From Oceanobacillus sp. HTM 045 (GTDB taxonomy: Bacteria; Pseudomonadota; Alphaproteobacteria; Rhodobacterales; Rhodobacteraceae): DNA of 64,000 bases. The notes beneath the pieces are model-generated. The model saw only the letters and a program-made list of their open reading frames with translations, made no database searches and had not been told where the DNA came from. Where the stretch lies: contig WNWL01000005.1 in assembly GCA_009733745.1 (NCBI GenBank), positions 248,001 through 312,000 on the forward strand. Direction: 5' to 3'. Below, one piece after another: positions 44,714-53,400 of the stretch (position 1 is the first letter of the stretch; every line of letters begins with the position of its first letter). Both the position numbers and the translations under genes were made by a program.

Positions 44714-47524
44714 ATGGCCGACGGCGGAAAGCTCGAAAGCATCACCTTCACGCTGGACGGGCGCGAGGTGAAGGCGGCCCCCGGCGAGACGATCTGGGAG
44801 GTGGCGAAGCGTGAAGGCACGCTGATCCCGCATCTCTGCCACAAGGACGCGACCTCCTACCGGCCGGACGGCAACTGCCGCGCCTGCATGGTGGAGATCG
44901 ACGGCGAGCGCACGCTTGCCGCCTCCTGCATCCGCACCCCGCGCGACGGCATGGTGGTGCACTCCCAGAACGAGCGCGCGACGAAGGCCCGCAAGGGCGT
45001 GATCGAGCTGCTGATGGCCGACCAGCCCGAGCGCGAGGAGGCTCGCGACCGCGCCTCGCATTTCTGGGACATGGCCGATCTCAACGGCGTGACCGAGAGC
45101 CGCTTCCCGGCGAAGGAGCCGGAGCGGGTGCCGCTGCTGGACGACAGCCACCTGGCGATGCGGGTCAACCTCGATGCCTGCATCAACTGCAACCTCTGCG
45201 TCCGCGCCTGCCGCGAGGTCCAGGTCAACGACGTGATCGGCATGGCCGGCCGCGGCGCGGACTCGCAGGTCGTGTTCGACTTCAACGATCCGATGGGCGC
45301 CTCCACCTGCGTTGCCTGCGGCGAGTGCGTGCAGGCCTGCCCGACCGGCGCGCTGATGCCGGCGACGGTGCTGGACGATCAGCAGCACGGCTCCTCGAAG
45401 GACTATGACCGCGAGGTTTCCTCCGTCTGCCCCTATTGCGGCGTCGGCTGCCAGCTCTCCTTCAAGATCAAGAAGGACGAGACCGGGCAGGAGAAGATCG
45501 CCTATGTCGAGGGCATCGAGGGCCCGGCCAACGAGAACCGCCTCTGCGTCAAGGGCCGGTTCGGCTTCGACTACGTCGCCCACCCGCACCGGCTGACCAA
45601 GCCGCTGATCCGCAAGCCGGACGCGCCGGAGAAGGGCCTCAACGTCGACCCGCAGAACTGGCAGACCCATTTCCGCGAGGCGACCTGGGAAGAGGCGCTG
45701 GACGCCGCCGCCGGCGGGCTGGCCAAGCTGCGCGGCTTCTTCGGCGGGCGCTCGGTGGCGGGCTTCGGCTCGGCCAAGTGCTCGAACGAGGAGGCCTATC
45801 TCTTCCAGAAGCTGATCCGGCAGGGCTTCGGCCACAACAACGTGGACCACTGCACCCGGCTCTGCCACGCCTCCTCCGTCGCGGCGCTGATGGAGAATGT
45901 CGGCTCGGGCGCGGTGACCGCGACCTTCAACGAGATCGAGAACGCCGACGTCGCCATCGTGATCGGCTGCAACCCGACCGAGAACCACCCGGTCGCGGCG
46001 ACCTACTTCAAGCAGTTCACCAAGCGCGGCGGCAAGCTGATCGTGATGGATCCGCGCGCGCAGGCGCTCAAGCGGTTCGCCAGCCACATGCTGCAGTTCC
46101 GCCCCGGCGCGGACGTGGCGATGCTGAACGCGATCATGCATGTGATCGTCGAGGAGAAGCTCTACGACCGGAACTATGTCGAGGGCTTCACCGAGGGCTT
46201 CTTCCAGCTTCGCGACCATCTCAAGGGCTTCCCGCCGGAGAAGATGGCCGAGATCTGCGGCATCGACGCGGAGACGCTGCGCGACGTGGCGCGGACCTTC
46301 GCAACCGCCAAGGCGGGCATGATCTTCTGGGGGATGGGCGTCTCCCAGCACATCCACGGCACCGACAACTCCCGCTGCCTGATCAGCCTCGCGCTGCTCT
46401 GCGGCCATGTCGGCCGGCCGGGCACGGGCCTGCATCCGCTGCGCGGACAGAACAACGTGCAGGGCGCGTCCGACGCGGGCCTGATCCCGATGGTGCTGCC
46501 GGACTACCAGTCGGTGAAGGAGCGCGAGGTGCGCGACCTGTTCCGGTCGATCTGGAACACCGAGATCGACGAGAACCCGGGCCTCACCGTGGTCGAGATG
46601 GTCGACGCGATGTATCGCGGCCAGATCCGCGGCATGTATATCCTCGGCGAGAACCCGGCCATGTCGGACCCGGACGTGGAACACGCCCGCATCGCGCTGG
46701 CCAAGCTCGACCACCTCGTGGTGCAGGACATCTTCCTGACCGAGACGGCCAACTACGCCGACGTGATCCTGCCCGCCAGCGCCTGGCCGGAGAAGACCGG
46801 CACGGTCACCAACACCAACCGGCAGGTGCAGATGGGCCGCAAGGCGCTGAACGCGCCGGGCGAGGCGAAGGAGGACTGGTGGATCACCGTCGAGCTGGCG
46901 AAAAGGCTCGGCCTGCCATGGACTTACAGGCATCCCTCCGAGGTGTTCGGCGAGATGAAGATGAGCATGAACTCGCTCAAGAACATCACCTGGGGCCGGC
47001 TGGAGGCGCAGGGCGCGGTGACCTACCCGTCGCTCTCGCCGGACGATCCCGGCCAGGCGGTGGTGTTCGGCGACGGCTTCCCGCGCGCGGGCGGTCGGGC
47101 GAAGTTCACCCCCGCGCAGGTCACCCCGCCGGCGGAGAGCCCGGACCACGCCTTCCCTATGGTGCTGACCACCGGGCGTCAGCTCGAGCACTGGCACACC
47201 GGCTCGATGACCCGCCGGGCATCGGTGCTCGACTGGGCGGAACCGGAGGCCAACGCCTCGCTGCACCCCCGGACGCTGAAGATGATGGGGATCCAGCCGG
47301 GCGACATGATCCGGGTGACGACGCGGCGCGGCACGATCGAGATCATGGCCCGCGCCGACCGGGCGGTGGCCGAGGACATGGTGTTCATCCCCTTCGCCTA
47401 TGTCGAGGCGGCGGCGAACACGCTGACCAACCCGCAGCTCGACCCCTACGGCAAGATCCCCGAGTTCAAGTACTCGGCCTGCCGGGTCGAGAAGGTGGAC
47501 AAGGGCCAGGTCGCGGCCGAATAG
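44714..47524 (+). CDS. fdsA: NAD-dependent formate dehydrogenase alpha subunit
   Basis: 936-aa molybdenum (or tungsten) enzyme oxidising formate to CO2 with NAD via the FdsG-B part. In order: plant-type [2Fe-2S] domain (C42, C55, C58, C72), two 4Fe-4S groups (CINCNLCVRAC, about 156-166; CVACGECVQACP, about 199-210), the proximal cluster CPYCGVGC (239-246), and the bis-MGD domain with active-site Cys384 and His385 (HCTRLCHAS; aligns with the Sec-His of E. coli FdhF). The C-terminal MopB domain is intact. GGGAGG precedes the ATG. No fdsC/fdhD or fdsD follows, unlike the R. capsulatus operon. Confidence 0.97.
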   Translation: MADGGKLESITFTLDGREVKAAPGETIWEVAKREGTLIPHLCHKDATSYRPDGNCRACMVEIDGERTLAASCIRTPRDGMVVHSQNERATKARKGVIELLMADQPEREEARDRASHFWDMADLNGVTESRFPAKEPERVPLLDDSHLAMRVNLDACINCNLCVRACREVQVNDVIGMAGRGADSQVVFDFNDPMGASTCVACGECVQACPTGALMPATVLDDQQHGSSKDYDREVSSVCPYCGVGCQLSFKIKKDETGQEKIAYVEGIEGPANENRLCVKGRFGFDYVAHPHRLTKPLIRKPDAPEKGLNVDPQNWQTHFREATWEEALDAAAGGLAKLRGFFGGRSVAGFGSAKCSNEEAYLFQKLIRQGFGHNNVDHCTRLCHASSVAALMENVGSGAVTATFNEIENADVAIVIGCNPTENHPVAATYFKQFTKRGGKLIVMDPRAQALKRFASHMLQFRPGADVAMLNAIMHVIVEEKLYDRNYVEGFTEGFFQLRDHLKGFPPEKMAEICGIDAETLRDVARTFATAKAGMIFWGMGVSQHIHGTDNSRCLISLALLCGHVGRPGTGLHPLRGQNNVQGASDAGLIPMVLPDYQSVKEREVRDLFRSIWNTEIDENPGLTVVEMVDAMYRGQIRGMYILGENPAMSDPDVEHARIALAKLDHLVVQDIFLTETANYADVILPASAWPEKTGTVTNTNRQVQMGRKALNAPGEAKEDWWITVELAKRLGLPWTYRHPSEVFGEMKMSMNSLKNITWGRLEAQGAVTYPSLSPDDPGQAVVFGDGFPRAGGRAKFTPAQVTPPAESPDHAFPMVLTTGRQLEHWHTGSMTRRASVLDWAEPEANASLHPRTLKMMGIQPGDMIRVTTRRGTIEIMARADRAVAEDMVFIPFAYVEAAANTLTNPQLDPYGKIPEFKYSACRVEKVDKGQVAAE

Positions 47525-47542
47525 GCCGGACAGGCCGGCAGG

Positions 47543-47572
47543 AAAGGCGGGCACTTCCTCCCGCCCGCCTTT
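47543..47572 (+). terminator. Terminator of the fds operon
   Basis: AAAGGCGGGC (47543-47552) and GCCCGCCTTT (47563-47572) form a perfect 10-bp stem 18 nt after the fdsA stop, closing on a TTT. The A/T ends suit termination in both directions. Confidence 0.75.
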
Positions 47573-47685
47573 CCCGTCCTTCGCGAATGTCCGCGCCGCC
47601 GCGGGGACATACCGGTGACACCAGCCGGTGAATTTCGTCGCCATCATGCGTGAAGGAATGTCACCGGTCCCCGGTGCGACCCGTT

Positions 47686-47725
47686 TCCCGAAAGGAACCG
47701 CGTTTCACCGCCACGGGTGAAACGG
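47686..47725 (+). repeat. 40-bp dispersed repeat, copy b
   Basis: Second copy of the repeat at 26304-26343 (35 of 40 identical). Here the inverted arms are longer: CGTTTCACC (47701-47709) and GGTGAAACG (47716-47724), with GGAAC/GTTCC outside adding further pairing. Lies about 85 nt before the HNH nuclease gene. Confidence 0.65.
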
Positions 47726-47809
47726 GCGTTCCGGCAGGATCATCGCCGGTCCCCGGCCAGCGGTCACTCCCCCCTGGCGGGCGGCCATTCGACCTGGCAA
47801 TCTGCGCCC

Positions 47810-48694
47810 ATGACGAAGGCGGTCTTCACTCATCGTGCGGGCTCGATCTACGACGACAAGCCCGAGCAGTGGTATCACTTCCCGGCCACCTACCTGCGCG
47901 CGGCGGAGCGCGCGGTGGGCGACTGGATCGTCTATTACGAGCCGCGCCGGGAGGGCGGGCGGCAGTCCTATTTCGGCGCCGCGCGGCTGAGCCGGATCGA
48001 ACAGGATCCGGCCCGGCCGGATCACTATTACGCGCATCTCGAACAGTATCTCGGCTTCCCGCGGCCGGTGCCGTTCCGGCTTGGCGATCTCTACTTCGAG
48101 ACCATGCTGCAGAAGCCGGACGGCTCGGCGAGCAAAGGCGCGTTCGGGCGCTCGGTGCGGTCGATCCCCGACGACGAGTTCGACGCGATCCTGCGGATGG
48201 GGCTGACCACCGACCCGGCGACGCTGGGGCTCGACCAGGCGCCGGAGACGGTGGACGGGTTCGAGGAGGCCGCGCTCGCCTTCGACCGGCCCATCGTGCA
48301 GCAGCTTACCAGCCGCCCGTTCCGCGAGGCGGCCTTCGCGCGGCAGGTGAAGATCGCCTACGGGAACCGCTGCGCCATTTCCGGGCTGGCGCTGCGCAAC
48401 GGGGGCGGACGGCCCGAGGTGCAGGCGGCGCATATCCGGCCCGTCGAGCGCAACGGGCCCGACACGGTGCGCAACGGGCTGGCGCTCTCCGGCACGCTGC
48501 ACTGGATGTTCGACCGGGGCCTGATCTCGGTCGACGAGGATCATTCGGTGCTGATCGCCCGCGACAAGGTTCCGGGCGACACGCTCGACCGGCTGATCCT
48601 GCCCGAGCGGCGCCTGATCCAGCCGGCAGGCGCATGGGCGCAGCCGCATCCGGATTATCTCGAATATCATCGGCGCGAGATTTTCTGCGGGTAG
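47810..48694 (+). CDS. HNH endonuclease family protein
   Basis: 294-aa protein with an HNH nuclease domain in the C-terminal third (about 190-250): YGNRCAISGLALRNGGGRPEVQAAHIRPVERNGPDTVRNGLALSGTLHWMFDRGLISV, where AAHI holds the metal-binding His and HWMFD the last His. The N-terminal part (about 20-130, WYHFPATYLRAAERAVGDWIVYYEPRREGG) is of unknown role. No methylase or other restriction gene is next to it, so it may be a lone Mrr/HNH-type restriction enzyme or a repair nuclease. ATG 47810 is chosen over an upstream start at 47717 for its fit to the conserved N-terminus; uncertain. Confidence 0.85.
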   Translation: MTKAVFTHRAGSIYDDKPEQWYHFPATYLRAAERAVGDWIVYYEPRREGGRQSYFGAARLSRIEQDPARPDHYYAHLEQYLGFPRPVPFRLGDLYFETMLQKPDGSASKGAFGRSVRSIPDDEFDAILRMGLTTDPATLGLDQAPETVDGFEEAALAFDRPIVQQLTSRPFREAAFARQVKIAYGNRCAISGLALRNGGGRPEVQAAHIRPVERNGPDTVRNGLALSGTLHWMFDRGLISVDEDHSVLIARDKVPGDTLDRLILPERRLIQPAGAWAQPHPDYLEYHRREIFCG

Positions 48695-48746
48695 GATGAC
48701 GCCTTCGCGATGCGGCCTGTCCGGTGCGGAGATGGGAGGCCGGGGC

Positions 48747-49019
48747 ATGGCGCACGAGACGGGCGCACCGGATGCCGCGCGGACACGGGTTCTATAGTCC
48801 CCGGTTCTGCGCGCCCCGAACGATGACTGGGCCCGCTGCATCGGGGCGCGGTTCGGGAACGGGGCCGAGTTCATCGCGTACCCGATCCATTCGCTCCACC
48901 AGCGCGCGGAGGAGGGGAAGGTTCTGATCGCCGATGCATGGCTCGAAGCGGTTCTCGCGGAATTCGGGCAGGCACGGCGGCAGTACGGGATGGTGGTGCC
49001 GCTCGCGGCGACGCACTAG
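48747..49019 (+). pseudogene. Short frame broken by an amber codon
   Basis: From ATG 48747, behind a GGAGGC motif, the frame reads MAHETGAPDAARTRVL, meets TAG at 48795-48797, then continues open for 73 codons to TAG 49017. The later part (PNDDWARCIGARFGNGAEFIAYPIHSLHQRAEEGKVLIADAWLEAVLAEFGQARRQYGM) looks protein-like in composition but has no start codon of its own before the end. It may be a decayed gene, or a small protein starting at a non-standard codon. I do not recognise it. Confidence 0.35.
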
Positions 49020-49111
49020 CGGTTCCGGGTTCGCTTCGGGCTGGCAGGCATCGACGCGGCGCGTTTTGCCGCTAGAGTGCGTGGCTCCGCTTCGCGATCC
49101 ACGGGACCTCC

Positions 49112-49996
49112 ATGACCGACACCGACTCCGCTTCCGCCCTTCGGGGGCATGCGGCGATGCTGCTCTTCGCGCTGGTGATCTCGGTCAGCTTCACGCTGGG
49201 CGGGATGGCGGCGCCGCATATCGACCCGATGGTGCTGACCGCGGCGCGGTTCGTGATCGCGAGCGCGGTGATCGGCGCGATCGCGGCGCGGCTGATGCGG
49301 GCGGAGCATTTCCGGCGGGCCTGGCGCTACGCGATCCTCGGCAGCCTGCTCGGGGTCTATTTCATCCTGATGTTCGAGGCGCTGCGGATCACCGACCCGG
49401 TCTCCACCGGCGCGGTGTTCACGATGACGCCGATCATGAGCGCGGCGTTCGGCTGGCTGCTGCTGCGGCAGGTGACGCGGCCGCTGGCGGCGGCGGCGCT
49501 GGCGGTGGGGGGCGTCGGCGCGCTCTGGGTGATCTTCCGCGGCGACGTGGAGGCGATGCTGGGCTTCCGGGTCGGGCTCGGCGAGCAGCTCTTCTTCATC
49601 GGCTGCGCGGCGCATGCCTTCTACACGCCGCTGGTGCGCAAGCTGAACGGTGGCGTGCCGGTGATCGTCTTCACCTTCGGGACGGTGCTGGCGGGGGCGG
49701 TCGTGACCTCCGCCGTGGCGCTGCCGCGGGCGCTGGAGACGGACTGGCTGGCGCTGCCGGGGATCGTCTGGCTGACGATCGGATATCTGAGCGTCTGCGC
49801 CACGGCGCTGACCTTCTTCCTGCTGCAATACGCCTCGATGCGCCTGCCCTCGGGCAAGGTGATGGCCTATGGCTACCTCACCCCGTCCTTCATCGCGGTG
49901 TGGGAGGGGCTGGTCGGGCACGGCTGGGTGCCTGCGCTCACCTGGCTCGGCCTCGCCGCGACGCTGGGGGCGCTGGCGATATTGCTCAAGGCCTGA
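49112..49996 (+). CDS. EamA/DMT-family transporter
   Basis: 294-aa membrane protein with about ten helices in two EamA repeats (about 12-145 and 155-290), typical of drug/metabolite exporters such as RhaT- or YdcZ-like proteins. Characteristic stretches are FEALRITDPVSTGAVFTMTPIMSAAFGWLLLRQ and LQYASMRLPSGKVMAYGYLTPSFIAVWEGLVG. The substrate is unknown. Convergent with tamB; the gap holds two copies of a repeat. Confidence 0.9.
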   Translation: MTDTDSASALRGHAAMLLFALVISVSFTLGGMAAPHIDPMVLTAARFVIASAVIGAIAARLMRAEHFRRAWRYAILGSLLGVYFILMFEALRITDPVSTGAVFTMTPIMSAAFGWLLLRQVTRPLAAAALAVGGVGALWVIFRGDVEAMLGFRVGLGEQLFFIGCAAHAFYTPLVRKLNGGVPVIVFTFGTVLAGAVVTSAVALPRALETDWLALPGIVWLTIGYLSVCATALTFFLLQYASMRLPSGKVMAYGYLTPSFIAVWEGLVGHGWVPALTWLGLAATLGALAILLKA

Positions 49997-50030
49997 GGGG
50001 AGCGGGAAGGGCGGCGAGTTCCCGCCGACC

Positions 50031-50184
50031 GTGGTCAGCGCGGAGGGGCATGACCGGCCCTGGGCGGGCGTGGTGCATCCTTGGGTTTGCTTGATTTATT
50101 GCGGCACACTCCCCCGAGATCCGAACTCCTTGCAGCGGTGCAAGACGCCCGGCCCCGGGGAGGGCCGGGCGTGGCCCGGGCTGG
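50031..50184 (+). repeat. Convergent-gap repeat, copy 2
   Basis: About 154 bp in the gap between eamA and tamB, aligned with copy 3 in the same orientation and with copy 1 inverted. The closing hairpin pairs GCCCGGCCC with GGGCCGGGC (about 50147-50170). The 104 bp to copy 3 do not match. Confidence 0.8.
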
Positions 50185-50287
50185 TCGCCCGGGCGGGTGG
50201 TTGGTCGGGGTGCATTTCGTCAGCGTGCGGCGCTTGCACAGGGGATTGAACCACGACGTCTCCGAGTGCTGCCGGTTCGTTTCGACT

Positions 50288-50441
50288 GTGGCCGGCGCGG
50301 AGGGACGCGACCGGCCCTGGCCGGGCGTGGTACTGCTTTGGGGGTGCTTGGTTTATCCCGGCTAGACCTCCCGCCGTCCGATCCCCTTGCAGCGTTGCAG
50401 AACGCCCGGCCCGGGGGAGGGCCGGGCGTGGCCCGGGCTGG
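50288..50441 (+). repeat. Convergent-gap repeat, copy 3
   Basis: The copy nearest tamB, closest in sequence to copy 1 across the GGTTTATCCC block. Its closing hairpin (CGCCCGGCCC/GGGCCGGGCG, about 50403-50429) is followed on the minus strand by TTCT, so it can act as the tamB terminator. Confidence 0.8.
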
Positions 50442-50479
50442 TCGCCCGGGCTGACGGCCGGTCGGGTCTCAAGAAAACC

Positions 50480-53400
50480 TCAGAAATCCTTGCGGAAGGT
50501 GATGCCCACCGAGGAGCCGCCGCCGCGGCCTACTTCGCCGTCCAGGGTGATGCCCTCGAATACCTCGACCTCCACCGTCACGGCGCCTTCCTCGCTGCCG
50601 AGGCCTTCCTTCACTCCGACATAGACGCCGGGGGCGACGGTCTTGCCGACGGTGACGGAGGCGGATTCGGAGCCGAGGCCGTCGAGGCGGAGCGTGTCGA
50701 CACCGAGCGTGTCGCGGGCGATGTCGAGCGGGCCGCGGTCGCCGGAGAGGAGCGTGGCGACGCCGACCGCGAGCTGCAGCGCCTGCTCGCCGGAGAGCGC
50801 GTCCTTCGAGGTGCCGAACAGGAGGCGGGGCAGAACCTCGTCCTCCGGCAGCGAGGGGGTGGAGGCGAAGCGCAGCTCCGGGTCGGAGGCGCGGCCCTCG
50901 ACAATGATCTGGCCGACGATGCCGTTGGCCTGCGCCTCCAGTACCACGTTGATGCCGGGGTCGATCCGGCTGCCGGTGTCGAACACCACCCGCCCGGTGG
51001 CGAGGTCGAAGGTCTCGCCGAGGAAGTCGAGCTGGCCGCGCAGCCGCTCGATCCGGCCGTCCACGACCGGCGCGGCGGCGTCGCCGGTGATGGCGAGATC
51101 GGCCTGCCACTCGCTCTCCAGCCCGCGGCCGCGGACGAAGAAGCGGCCCGGCGAGGTGATGGTGATGTCGAGCGTGACGGTGCTGTCGCCGCCGCTGGAG
51201 GGCTCGGGCTCCGGATCGCCCTTGAAGACGATGCCGTCGAGCGTGACCACGGAGGGGGCGGAGGCATCGACGAGGCGCAGCTCGGCGGTGTCGATGGTTA
51301 GCGCGCCGGTCACGTCGAGCGCGGTGAGCGGGCCCTTCACGGCGACGTCGCCGCTGATCAGCGCCGAGAGGTCGTCGCGGCGCACCAGCACGGCGCGGGC
51401 GACGTTGGCCTCCACGTCCAGCTCGGTGCCCGCGTCGGTGACGGCGAGGTCGGCGGTGGCCGTGACCGTGCCCTTCGCGCCGTCGGAGGCGGAAAGCTCC
51501 AGCCCGATGCCGCCGTCCTCCCGGAGCACGGTGTCGAGCTCGAGGTCGGTCAGGATCGTGCCGAGGGTGAGGTTCTGGTAGCTGCCGTCGCGCAGTTCGA
51601 GCGTGCCGCCGACGACGGGCGCGCGCAGCGTGCCGGTGACGGCGATGTCGATGGTGGCGCGGCCGTCGAGGACGTGGTCGTAGGCCGGCACCAGCGTCCA
51701 GAGATCGCCGATATCGCCCTCCCAGTTGATCCGGCCGTCGAGGCTTCCGCCGCTGGCGACGCGGGGCAGGCCGCCGCGGCCCGGCACCAGCGGCGCGGAC
51801 AGGGTGGCGCGGACCGGCTCGCCGAAGTTGCCGCGGATCTCGGCGGCGGCGTCGAGCTGGCGGTTCGCCCAGGTGGCGTCGAGGTCGATGTCCATGCCGC
51901 CGACGGCGCGGCGGGTGCCCTCGAAGATCAGGCCGCGGCCCTCGACGCGGGCGTCGAGCTGGCCCCGGCGGGTGTCGAAGGTTGCGCGGGCGTCGAGCGT
52001 GCCCTTCTGCACCGGCAGGTCGGCGAGGCGGCTGAGCGCGCCGAGCTTGAGGCCGGTGAGCACGAGGTCGCCCGAATAGTGGCTGCCGAGCAGCGCGAAA
52101 TCGCCGGTCAGCGTGCCGTCGCCTGGCAGGCTGAGGTCGAGCCCGCGGGCACGCACCACGCTGCCGCCGATGCCGAGCCGGGCGGGGGCGTTGAGGCGGA
52201 TGGTGTCCTCCCCGAGGCTCGCGACCAGTTCGGAGAGGGCGATGGCGGTGGTCTCGCCCGCGGCGTTGACGCGCCCGGCGGCCTCGAGGCGCAGGGGCGC
52301 GTCGCCGCGCTTGCCTTCCGCCGTGACGCGGGTAGCGAGGCCCGAGAGCGGGCCGCGCAGCGCGACATTGGCGCTGGAAAGCGTGATCTCCTCGTCCACC
52401 GCGATCTCCGTGGCGGCGACCGTGCCGTCGAGCGCGAGGCTGCCGAAGATGTCGTTGGCGGAGAGGCGGATATCCGCCCCGCCGATACGGGTACCGTCAA
52501 CGTTGAGGCCCCTCGCGCGGAGATTGGCGCGGGCGCTCTGGCGGCCGTCGAGATGGGAGAGATCCACCCGGCCGGTGGCGCTGCCCGCCAGCGACAGCCC
52601 GGCGAAGCGGCCGACGGGGCGGAGGTCGCGGGCGCTCACATCCAGCCCGGCGTCGATCGTCGGGTCGCCGGCGAGGCCGATGCTGGCGTCGCCCTTCAGC
52701 GTCAGGCCGAGGGCGTCGGCGTCCATGCCGGTCAGCGTCAGCGTGTCCCCGGCGTAGCGGAACGCGGTCGCGATGCGCGAGGGGCCGGTGGGGCCGTCGG
52801 TGGTGGTGAGGTCGAGCCGGCCCTCCGGCGTCTCCGAGAGGGTCACGTCATGGGCCAGCGTCACGTCGCCGAAGCTCATGTCCTCGTAGGCGGCGGAGCG
52901 GAGCGAGAGGTCGCCGGCGAGGCGGGGCGCGGCGAGCGGCCCCTCGGCGCGGCCCTCGGCCTGCAATGCGCCGCGGAGGGCGACGCCGTAGGCCCCGGCG
53001 ACGCGGGCGAGATCGGTGGTGCGCAGCGTGTAGTCGGCGGCCAGCCGCCCGGCGCCGAGATCGACCCGGCCCGCGACGGTGGCGGCCAGCAGCGCGGAAT
53101 CGAGCGCGGCGCGTTCCAGCGTCAGCGCCTCGTCCTCGTAGCGGCCCTTCGCGGTGAGCGTGAGCGCGCGGGTGAGGTCGGCGGGGATCTCGTCGAGCAC
53201 CAGCCCCTCGCCCTCGGAGGCGATGTCGAAGGTAAGCGCGTCCCATGTCTGGGTTGCCTTGCCCTCGATGCGGAGGCTGCGGGCGGCGATCCCGTCGGTG
53301 GCGAAGTCGCCGAGCGCGACGGTGCCCTGTGCGGTCGTGGTGCGCTCCACCTTCTCGACGGTGAGGTCGGCATCGACGCGGCCCGCCACGGCCTCGCCAT

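Noticed and set aside
47810-48694. Restriction-modification system at the HNH gene
   Set aside because: No methyltransferase or specificity gene is adjacent; a lone nuclease is all that can be supported.
50031-50441. Tandem mobile element (MITE) for the two adjacent repeat copies
   Set aside because: No terminal inverted repeats or target duplications are seen, and the copies differ by many substitutions; kept as a repeat only.
49997-50479. CRISPR array because of repeated GC blocks
   Set aside because: Only two long diverged units and no short regular repeat-spacer pattern.
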